Position numbers and translations under genes: made by a program. The notes beneath the pieces are model-generated. The model was not told the origin of the DNA. It worked only from the letters and a program-made list of their open reading frames with translations, and did not search any database. Of a DNA stretch of 64,000 nucleotides, positions 1 to 7,100 are shown piece by piece. The stretch is from Rheinheimera sp. A13L. Lineage in GTDB: Bacteria > Pseudomonadota > Gammaproteobacteria > Enterobacterales > Alteromonadaceae. The DNA lies in contig NZ_AFHI01000010.1 of assembly GCF_000217935.1 (NCBI RefSeq), forward strand, positions 1 through 64,000. Reading direction: 5' to 3'. Position 1 is the stretch's first letter, and each line of letters opens with the position of its first letter.

Positions 1-24
1 CTTGAGCCGGTTTTTTTTCAGGGG

Positions 25-768
25 TTATTTCTGTTGTGCATCCAGTGACTGGCCATTCACGGCTGTGCTGTCATCACTCATTAAATACAAATACAACGGC
101 ATAATTTGCTCCGCTGTAGGCAAACTCAACTGATCTTCACCCGGATAGGCTTTGCTACGCATTTTGGTACGGGTAGCGCCAGGATTAATTGCATTGATTC
201 TTAGTGTTGACCCTTCATACTCAGCAGCCATCAGTTGCATTAAACCTTCGGTGGCGAACTTTGATACGGCATAACCGCCCCAGTAGGCTCTGGCCTGACG
301 ACCGACGCCTGAAGAAGTAAAAACAACTGAACTCTGTGGCGCTAATTTTAACACTGGGATCAGAGCCTGACTCATCAACATCGCTGCTGTGACATTGACC
401 TGTAAAATATCCTGCCAGGTGGGCAAATCAAGATGTTCAAAAGGGCTCAATACCCCTAACAATCCAGCGTTGTGCAGTACTCCGTCCAATTTACCAAACT
501 CAGCTTTAATAGTGCCTGCCATGTCCTGATAGTGTTTGGCTGTTGCACCTTTTAAATCCAGCGGAACAATAGCGGGTTCTGGCCAGCCAGCTGCCACTAT
601 TTCATCGTACACCGCTGTAAGTTTGGACGTGGTTTTGCCCAGCAGGATAACAGTAGCGCCGTGTTTGGCGTAACAAAGCGCAGCTGCTTTGCCTATGCCG
701 TCGCCAGCGCCTGTTACCAGAATAACTTTGTCTGCCAGTGCTTGAGGCTTAGCTTGATAATTAAACAT
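25..768 (-). CDS. yciK: YciK-type SDR oxidoreductase
   Basis: Short-chain dehydrogenase/reductase, 247 residues from the ATG at 768. The Rossmann glycine motif TGAGDGIG lies near residue 20, a NAG motif (HNAG) mid-protein, and the catalytic Y-x3-K appears as YAVSK. Length and N-terminus (MFNYQAKPQALADKVILVTG) fit the YciK subfamily, a cytoplasmic NAD(P)H-dependent reductase whose physiological substrate is not settled. The frame stays open upstream to a TTG at 843, but that would add 25 residues that the family lacks, so the inner ATG is preferred; no strong Shine-Dalgarno is visible. The neighbour downstream lies outside the window. Confidence 0.85.
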   Translation of the reverse strand: MFNYQAKPQALADKVILVTGAGDGIGKAAALCYAKHGATVILLGKTTSKLTAVYDEIVAAGWPEPAIVPLDLKGATAKHYQDMAGTIKAEFGKLDGVLHNAGLLGVLSPFEHLDLPTWQDILQVNVTAAMLMSQALIPVLKLAPQSSVVFTSSGVGRQARAYWGGYAVSKFATEGLMQLMAAEYEGSTLRINAINPGATRTKMRSKAYPGEDQLSLPTAEQIMPLYLYLMSDDSTAVNGQSLDAQQK

Positions 769-987
769 AAAAAGGGGTCCCAGACGTTGAAAAACGGCGG
801 CAGCATACCTGCTCTGTACTAATTTTGCACCTTTCTTCAACAAGCTTGAATTTGAGCTAGCGAATTTTTTCTGATTGGGTTAAGTTTAACTGGTCGTAGC
901 TGTTAAAGGCTAACATCACAAAACGAATGACTCCTTTAGGTAACTACAGGGGCAGAATAAGAAAAATACAGGACACGGGGAGAAGAT

Positions 988-3384
988 ATGAACAAGCTTT
1001 TGCTTAGCTTTGCTATTGCCAGTGCGTTAGGTTTAGCCGGTTGTGGTGGCGAATCACTGGACGAAATTAAAGAAGATACTCAAACAGGTGGTGAGGTTCA
1101 AATCCCTTTATCACGTGTAGTCTATGACCCAGCCAACGGTGTGTTATCACCACCTAACGATTTATTATTACAAGGCACCACTGATGGTACTTTGTTTATG
1201 CCGGGCGAAAAAGATGCAGCAGGCGCACATCTTGCTGCTCCTAACTATGCAGACCCTTCAACGGCCTTAGGCGCGTTAGATGGCTGGTCAACACAAAACC
1301 CATTTACCATTGCACTGAGCTTTACCTCTGGTGTCAGCTTAGATGCAGCCAGTGTGCAGCAGCCTGGTTCAGTTTACTTAGTGGAAACCCTGATGGGCGA
1401 CCCGGCATCACCAGATGCAGATTGTCGTGCTGTACCTCGGGGCGCTGCTTGTAAAGCTGTTGGCAGTCTGACCTTTGGTGTTGATTATGTGACCCGTGCC
1501 AGCGGCAACAGCGTTGCTGTTATCCCGTTAAAGCCATTAAAACCTGCGACCACTTATATTCTGGTGTTCACTGATGCGTTAAAAGACAGTGAAGGCCGTT
1601 CTGTTGCACCTTCCAGCAGTTATGAGTTGGTCAAGCAGGACATCAATACTAAGCCATTAGGCACAGCTGCTCAGTTGGCTTTACAAGGCGTCATTAACAG
1701 TTTTGAAAATGCAGTCTCTGCACAGTCGATTAACAAAGCCGGCATTATCTACACTGCTGCTATCACTACCCAGTCTACAGCTCCGGTATTTGCCACTATT
1801 AAACAGTTAATGGCACCAAGTCCGTTAAATAACAACACTCCTCCTTCAGTAGCTCTTGCTGATACTGGTGCTGTGGTTTCGGATTTATTGTTCCCGGGAC
1901 AAACTGTAGCGGATAGTCTGGCTGATCCTCGTTTTATTTTTAAACTGGCTAAGTTATACAGCGGTACTATTAACCTGCCGTATTATTTGGGGGCAGCAAC
2001 TGCAGAAAATCCAATGGCTCCTTTAAGTACCCGCTGGATGGCCCGTTGTGACTCAGGCGCAATTATTGCTTCATTAACAGATGCACAAAAAACAGCCTTA
2101 GAAGGCAGTATTACTGATCCGGCTCAGGCGGGGAATGATGCCTTCTGTAATGCCGCTTCAAATGGCGCTTTACGCGATTTTGGTCTGGATAAACAACGTC
2201 ACCTGACCAAGTTTAACGTGATCCCCAAAGTAAACAGCACTCAAACTTTAGCAGTGCAGGTCACAGTACCTGATGAGGTTCGCGGTGCCGCTTTAGGTTT
2301 GGTGAAACCAGCAGCAGGCTGGCCTGTGGTGATGTTACAACATGGTATTACTTCGAAAAAAGAAGATATGCTTGCCATCACCGGTGCTTTATCTGCCCGC
2401 GGTTTTGCCACTATTGCGATTGACCATCCGTTACATGGCAGCCGTGGTTTTGGTCCATTAAACGCTAGTAATGGTAATGCAACTGTCTATATGAACCTGT
2501 CGAACCTGTTGGTGACCCGTGACAATTTACGTCAGAGTATCGCTGATATGCTGGGCTTACGTTTAGGCATGAACTTTAACAACCAACCTGGCTTGTTAAA
2601 TACTCAGGACGTCCAGTTCTTAGGTCATTCTTTGGGTGCAATCTCTGGTACTGCTATGGTGGCTTTGGCCAACAGCACAACAGGCAGTGCTCAGTTGGAT
2701 GCTTTGTATAACATTCGCTCAGCTACCTTAGCTATGCCTGGTGGTGCTGTGGCTAACTTCCTGTTGGAGTCAGCTTCTTTTGGTCCTACCATTAAAGCCA
2801 GCGTATTGTTAGGTGCTGGTGGTGCCACTGCTCAGGGTTACATTGACTTTGCCACCAACAATGCCTGTGGTGCAGGTCAGAGTGCCCCTTATGCGGCGTG
2901 TTTTAATGACTTTGCTCAGGCGCTTGCCGTATCTAATCCAGCGGCACTGGCAACATTAAACGCTTCGTTCTCGTCTTTTGCTTTTGCAGCTCAGACAGTA
3001 ACAGATGCTGGCGATCCAAATAACTATGCTTCTATGCTGGTGGCTTCTGAAACCCCAACTTATATCATTGAAGTGGTAGGCAACGGTTCGGATCAGTTAC
3101 CAGACCAGGTGATCCCAAATCGCTCTGCTGCTATGCCTCTGGCCGGCACTGAGCCTCTGGCTGCTTTATTAGGTGCTTCAGCTTTAAGTAACGTGGCTGG
3201 TACTTATCCAGTGACGGGCACAGCCTTAAGCCGCTTTATTGCGGGTAACCACAGCTCTATCCTGAGCCCTGAGGGCAGTGCTGCAGCGACAGCTGAAATG
3301 CAAGGCCAAAGCGTAAGCTTCTTTATGGGTCGTGGTGCAGGTGTTGTGGTCACCAACGGTGCTGTAATGGCTCCAGCTAACTAA
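988..3384 (+). CDS. VolA/Pla-1/cef-type extracellular lipase lipoprotein
   Basis: Predicted surface lipoprotein lipase of 798 residues. The N-terminus is a lipoprotein signal peptide with lipobox LAGC followed by glycine and acidic residues (no Asp at +2, so outer-membrane sorting is likely). The N-terminal half resembles the bacterial virulence-factor lipase N-terminal domain (Ig-like, VVYDPANGVLSPPND). The C-terminal half is an alpha/beta hydrolase with an oxyanion region (VVMLQHG) and nucleophile elbow GHSLG, Ser548; the histidine near the C-terminus (AGNHSSIL) is a plausible catalytic base. Known relatives are VolA lysophospholipase of Vibrio and Pla-1 of Aeromonas. A GGGGAGA-like ribosome site precedes the ATG. 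Monocistronic, with its own terminator. Confidence 0.85.
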   Translation: MNKLLLSFAIASALGLAGCGGESLDEIKEDTQTGGEVQIPLSRVVYDPANGVLSPPNDLLLQGTTDGTLFMPGEKDAAGAHLAAPNYADPSTALGALDGWSTQNPFTIALSFTSGVSLDAASVQQPGSVYLVETLMGDPASPDADCRAVPRGAACKAVGSLTFGVDYVTRASGNSVAVIPLKPLKPATTYILVFTDALKDSEGRSVAPSSSYELVKQDINTKPLGTAAQLALQGVINSFENAVSAQSINKAGIIYTAAITTQSTAPVFATIKQLMAPSPLNNNTPPSVALADTGAVVSDLLFPGQTVADSLADPRFIFKLAKLYSGTINLPYYLGAATAENPMAPLSTRWMARCDSGAIIASLTDAQKTALEGSITDPAQAGNDAFCNAASNGALRDFGLDKQRHLTKFNVIPKVNSTQTLAVQVTVPDEVRGAALGLVKPAAGWPVVMLQHGITSKKEDMLAITGALSARGFATIAIDHPLHGSRGFGPLNASNGNATVYMNLSNLLVTRDNLRQSIADMLGLRLGMNFNNQPGLLNTQDVQFLGHSLGAISGTAMVALANSTTGSAQLDALYNIRSATLAMPGGAVANFLLESASFGPTIKASVLLGAGGATAQGYIDFATNNACGAGQSAPYAACFNDFAQALAVSNPAALATLNASFSSFAFAAQTVTDAGDPNNYASMLVASETPTYIIEVVGNGSDQLPDQVIPNRSAAMPLAGTEPLAALLGASALSNVAGTYPVTGTALSRFIAGNHSSILSPEGSAAATAEMQGQSVSFFMGRGAGVVVTNGAVMAPAN

Positions 3385-3401
3385 TAGCTCAACCTCTGTA
3401 A

Positions 3402-3428
3402 AGCCCGGCTCTGATGCCGGGCTTTTTT
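3402..3428 (+). terminator. Intrinsic terminator of the lipase gene
   Basis: Stem AGCCCGGC/GCCGGGCT with a short loop and a run of six T. The T-run passes directly into the family A repeat at 3429. Confidence 0.85.
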
Positions 3429-3625
3429 ATGTCCAAGGATGGACGGTATGTCGCAACTGTCGGGAACATTGTTGTGACGATGTCCAAGGATGGACGGTAT
3501 GTCGCAACTGTCGGGGTGATAACGGTCTTTCGAAATGCCAACAGTTTGGCATTTCGCCGTTATCACGCCTTCGCCTCTGGCGCAGGCCGGAAGTTTGTTG
3601 TGACGATGTCCAAGGATGGCACTGC
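3429..3625 (+). repeat. Family A structured repeat, copy 1
   Basis: Begins right after the terminator T-run. Contains two tandem units 51 bp apart (starting 3429 and 3480), each opening with ATGTCCAAGGATGGAC, a short hairpin presenting GGA in its loop, then GTCGCAAC, which can pair (one G-U) with GTTGTGAC at 3471-3478. Next comes a long hairpin at 3516-3566 (arms GTGATAACGG / CCGTTATCAC with an inner CGAAATGCCAA stem), then a small CGCC-TCT-GGCG hairpin and CCGGAAG. A third ATGTCCAAGGATGG occurs at 3606. Short open frames crossing it on both strands follow the repeat and are not credible genes. The 3626-3732 remainder is the sohB leader. Confidence 0.85.
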
Positions 3626-3732
3626 GCTGCAGTTCCAATGCTGACATCAAACCCAGCTATCAGGGTCAGAGCATATTTTCGACACAATCACCGCCATCAA
3701 GTTACAATGCCTGTAGTTTTTCTTGAGAAGGA

Positions 3733-4722
3733 ATGGAAGTGGAATTTTTATATCAATACGGTTTATTTTTAGCGAAAACAGCCACAGTGGTGATTGCTGT
3801 CGCAGTTATTGTTGCTGTTGTGCTGTCTGCTAAACAAAAAGCTAAAAAGGGTGAACTGGAGTTTAACGATTTATCAGAAGATTACGCTGATTTAACTGCT
3901 GATTTACAGCAACAGTTGCTGGATAAAAAGGCGTTTAAGGCCTGGACTAAAAACCAGAAACAAAAGGACGAGCCAAAAGAGCGGCTTTTTGTACTGGATT
4001 TTAATGGCAGTATGGATGCACATGAAGTAGAAGCACTACGTGAAGAAGTCACAGCTGTGCTTGCTGTTGCAACGGAAACAGATGAAGTGCTGATCCGCTT
4101 AGAAAGCCCGGGTGGGGTAGTGCATGGTTATGGTCTGGCGGCTTCCCAGCTTGACAGAATTAAGCAGCAAAATATCCGCCTGACGGTAGCTGTCGATAAA
4201 GTAGCAGCCAGCGGTGGTTATATGATGGCCTGTATTGCCGACCGTATTTTAGCTGCCCCTTTTGCCATTGTCGGCTCTATTGGCGTGGTAGCTCAATTAC
4301 CAAACTTCCATAAGTTGCTTAAAAAAAATCATATAGATGTGGAGCAGTTCACTGCAGGTGAATTCAAACGCACTGTGACCGTATTCGCTGAAAATACAGA
4401 CAAAGGCCGTGAGAAGTTTCAGCAAGAACTGGAACAAACCCATATTTTATTTAAAGATTTTGTGTTTAAACACAGGCCTGTGCTGGTGATGGATCAGGTG
4501 GCGACAGGGGAGCACTGGTTTGGTTATCAGGCCCTGGATTTAAACTTAATCGATCAGTTACAAACCAGTGATGACTATCTGGTTCAGCAATTTAAAACCA
4601 AAAAGGTTGTGCAGGTGAAATACCAGCTTAAACGCAAACTGGCGGAAAAAGTCGGTTTGGCGGCAAGCTCTGCGCTGACTGCCAGCCTGAACAAATTGTC
4701 GCAACTTAGTTTCTGGCGTTAA
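3733..4722 (+). CDS. sohB: SohB, S49-family inner-membrane peptidase
   Basis: Signal-peptide-peptidase-like serine protease, 329 residues, close along its length to E. coli SohB. Residues 10-32 form an N-terminal membrane anchor; the S49 domain follows. The likely catalytic dyad is Ser160 in VAASGGY and Lys212 in GEFKRT, 52 residues apart as in the enterobacterial protein. The active site is expected on the periplasmic side. The ATG follows a GAGAAGGA ribosome site. tpm starts 3 bp after the stop, so the two are probably co-transcribed. Confidence 0.93.
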   Translation: MEVEFLYQYGLFLAKTATVVIAVAVIVAVVLSAKQKAKKGELEFNDLSEDYADLTADLQQQLLDKKAFKAWTKNQKQKDEPKERLFVLDFNGSMDAHEVEALREEVTAVLAVATETDEVLIRLESPGGVVHGYGLAASQLDRIKQQNIRLTVAVDKVAASGGYMMACIADRILAAPFAIVGSIGVVAQLPNFHKLLKKNHIDVEQFTAGEFKRTVTVFAENTDKGREKFQQELEQTHILFKDFVFKHRPVLVMDQVATGEHWFGYQALDLNLIDQLQTSDDYLVQQFKTKKVVQVKYQLKRKLAEKVGLAASSALTASLNKLSQLSFWR

Positions 4723-4725
4723 TGC

Positions 4726-5376
4726 ATGCAAGCGGAATTTTGGCACAATTGCTGGCAGAATCAACGTATAGGTTTTCATCAAAGTGAAATCCATCCACTG
4801 CTGCCTGTGCTGTTTTCGCAGTTAAATCGGGACAGTTCCAGCGCTATTTTTGCGCCTTTGTGTGGTAAAAGTCTTGACCTGTGGTGGTTGGCACAACATG
4901 GCAAAGTGACTGGGGCTGAGCTGTCAGAGCTGGCTTGTCAGCAGTTTTATCAGCAACAGGGACAAGAGTTTTCTGCTTCTCCATACAACGAATTTCAGCA
5001 CTTTAGTCATCCGGCTGTTGATATCTGGCAAGGTGACTTTTTCGCCTTAAAGCCAGAGCAGTTGGGTTATATAGGGTTGATTTATGACAGAGCAGCTCTT
5101 ATCGCTTTGCCTGAGCAGATGCGTAAAGACTATGTGCAGCAGTTAAAGCAACTCTGTCAGGGGCCTGTCTCTTTAGTGTTATTGAGTCTGGAGTATCAAC
5201 AAGATGAAATGTCTGGTCCGCCATTTTCGGTGACAGAGCAGGAGGTCAGAAGCTTATTTGATTTTGCATCCTCCATACAGCTGGTGGCGGTTCGTAATCT
5301 GACAGGACGACCTTTTGCTCAGCGTCAGTTTAAGGTCAGCCAACTGCTGGAAAAGGCATTTTTAATCCAGTGGTAA
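4726..5376 (+). CDS. tpm: Thiopurine S-methyltransferase
   Basis: SAM-dependent methyltransferase of 216 residues, usual length for bacterial TPMT. The N-terminal FWHNCWQNQRIGFHQSEIHPLL and the SAM-binding region FAPLCGKSLDLWWLA are family hallmarks (the long stretch is residues 5-26). In gammaproteobacteria the enzyme is linked to methylation and detoxification of tellurite/selenite and thiopurines. It starts 3 bp after sohB and is probably translated from the same message. No terminator of its own is obvious: the convergent symporter terminator at 5581-5610 works in both directions and would end this transcript after it crosses repeat copy 2. Confidence 0.9.
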   Translation: MQAEFWHNCWQNQRIGFHQSEIHPLLPVLFSQLNRDSSSAIFAPLCGKSLDLWWLAQHGKVTGAELSELACQQFYQQQGQEFSASPYNEFQHFSHPAVDIWQGDFFALKPEQLGYIGLIYDRAALIALPEQMRKDYVQQLKQLCQGPVSLVLLSLEYQQDEMSGPPFSVTEQEVRSLFDFASSIQLVAVRNLTGRPFAQRQFKVSQLLEKAFLIQW

Positions 5377-5400
5377 ATTTCAGGTAGTGAAAACAGTTAG

Positions 5401-5580
5401 AATCGTAGCAACAAGCATCCGGCCTGCGCCAGAGGCGAAGGCGTGATAACGGCGAAATGCCAAACTGTTGGCATTTCGAAAGACCGCTATCACCCCGACA
5501 GTTGCGACATACCGTCCATCCATGGACATCGTCGCAACAATGTTCCCTACAGTTGCGACATACCGTCCATCCATGGACAT
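5401..5580 (-). repeat. Family A structured repeat, copy 2
   Basis: Same modular element as at 3429, read on the minus strand so that it follows the symporter terminator. From 5580 downward: ATGTCCATGGATGGAC twice (51 bp apart), stem GTCGCAAC/GTTGCGAC (perfect Watson-Crick here), the long hairpin at 5493-5443 (GTGATAGCGG / CCGTTATCAC, one G-U pair), then the CGCCTCTGGCG hairpin and CCGGATG. The far end degenerates near 5401. Confidence 0.85.
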
Positions 5581-5610
5581 AAAAAAACGCCGCAATTTGC
5601 GGCGTTTTTT
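5581..5610. terminator. Bidirectional terminator between tpm and the symporter gene
   Basis: A7, stem ACGCCGCAA/TTGCGGCGT, T6. It can end the symporter transcript on the minus strand and tpm on the plus strand. Its minus-strand T-run abuts repeat copy 2. Confidence 0.85.
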
Positions 5611-5624
5611 CTTAGAGGCGAAAC

Positions 5625-6932
5625 TTAAGAGTTTCTTCCTGCATCCGGGTTGTTAAAACACTCTGCATCAAATTGATTTTCGCTTTTGGCGATAAGACAG
5701 GACACCATAGCATCCCCTGTCACATTCACTGCTGTGCGGGTCATATCCAGTAAACGGTCCACGCCAATAATCAAGGCAATACCCTCCACTGGTAAGCCCA
5801 CTTGCTGCAATACCATGGCCAGCATAATTAAACCTACACCAGGCACACCTGCAGTGCCGACAGAAGCTAAAGTGGCGGTCAGAATCACCATCAGGTAGTC
5901 CATAGTGGTTAAATCAACCTGAAACACCTGAGCGATAAATACAGTCGCCACACCTTGCATAATGGCTGTGCCATCCATATTGATGGTTGCACCTAAAGGG
6001 ATAGTGAATGAGGCAATACTGTTGCTGACCCCCAGTTTTTTGGTGGTTGTTTCCATATTGACCGGAATGGTGGCATTACTGCTGGACATGCTAAAACCAA
6101 ACAAAGCGGCATCTTTCATTTTGCGGAAAAACATCAGAGGGTTTAAGCGACCTAAAACAGAGATAAATAAGCCATAAACAACAAAACCATGGAAAAACAA
6201 TACAAAAAGCACAGTACTAAAATACCAGCCCAGGCTTTCCAAATTTTTCAAATCTAAAGTGGTAAATAGTTTGGCCATCAGGAAAAACACACCATAAGGT
6301 GCCAGAGCCATCATAAAACCAACCAGTTTCATCACCACTTCGTTTAAGTCATTAAACAAAGCCCGCACTCTGGAACCCGCTTCTCCCGTTAAAGCAACGG
6401 CTAAACCAAAAAGAACTGAAAACACGATAATCTGCAGCATTTCCCCTTTCGCCATGGCTTCCACCGGATTACTTGGGAACATATTGATAAAAACCTGAGT
6501 AATAGAGGGGGCTTGTTGCACACTAAATTGTGCATCTGCAGTCATTTGTACTCCTGTTCCGGGGGAAACCAGAAGTGCAAAAAAGATAGCCAGAGCTATA
6601 GCAACAGCTGTGGTCAGAATATACAAACCAACAGATTTACCGCCAAGGCGACCCAAGGTGCTGCCATCACTCAATGAACTGGTACCGCAGACCAGAGAGA
6701 CAAAAACCAGCGGCACGACCAGCATTTTTAAGCTGGCGACAAAAATTTGTCCACCTGCGTGAAAAATACCGTCGACAAAAAAGGCCCGCAAGCCAAGCTC
6801 TGCGCCAAACAAACTTAAAGTTCGTTCTGCTTCACCTGCTAACAGGAATTTAAAAAAAGCACCGACCAGTATGCCCAGCGCCATACCAATCAAAATACGT
6901 GGGGTTAGACCTAGTTTCTTTTTTGCAGTCAT
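5625..6932 (-). CDS. Dicarboxylate/amino acid:cation symporter (SLC1/DAACS family)
   Basis: Inner-membrane secondary transporter, about 435 residues from the ATG at 6932. It carries the family signatures: a serine-rich re-entrant loop SSSNATIPVNMET, and the substrate/Na-binding motif INMDGTA, with multiple hydrophobic helices. Members import glutamate/aspartate or C4-dicarboxylates with Na+ or H+; the substrate cannot be read from sequence. The frame extends to an ATG at 7022, but the additional 30 residues are polar and atypical, whereas MTAKKKLGLTPRILIGM matches family N-termini. Monocistronic. Confidence 0.85.
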   Translation of the reverse strand: MTAKKKLGLTPRILIGMALGILVGAFFKFLLAGEAERTLSLFGAELGLRAFFVDGIFHAGGQIFVASLKMLVVPLVFVSLVCGTSSLSDGSTLGRLGGKSVGLYILTTAVAIALAIFFALLVSPGTGVQMTADAQFSVQQAPSITQVFINMFPSNPVEAMAKGEMLQIIVFSVLFGLAVALTGEAGSRVRALFNDLNEVVMKLVGFMMALAPYGVFFLMAKLFTTLDLKNLESLGWYFSTVLFVLFFHGFVVYGLFISVLGRLNPLMFFRKMKDAALFGFSMSSSNATIPVNMETTTKKLGVSNSIASFTIPLGATINMDGTAIMQGVATVFIAQVFQVDLTTMDYLMVILTATLASVGTAGVPGVGLIMLAMVLQQVGLPVEGIALIIGVDRLLDMTRTAVNVTGDAMVSCLIAKSENQFDAECFNNPDAGRNS

Positions 6933-7100
6933 TTTTATTTTATTATCAGCCCGGAAAATGCCGCTTAGCCTAACAGTTTGTGAGTCAAAAGAAAAACCGC
7001 AACTGACGGAATTATTTTGCATCTGGACTTAGCCCACTGCATAAGTTTCGACTAAGCTAGAATAATTACAATAAGTTAGCGCATCCAATGGAGAGTCCAG

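Noticed and set aside
3429-3625. Insertion sequence
   Set aside because: No transposase, no terminal inverted repeats and no clear target duplication; at most a non-autonomous element.
3381-3687. Open frames of 76-89 codons on both strands in family A copy 1 (similar ones in copies 2 and 3)
   Set aside because: They are made of the repeat units, occur on both strands, lack ribosome sites and change frame content between copies while the hairpin stems are kept; the structure, not a protein, is what is conserved.
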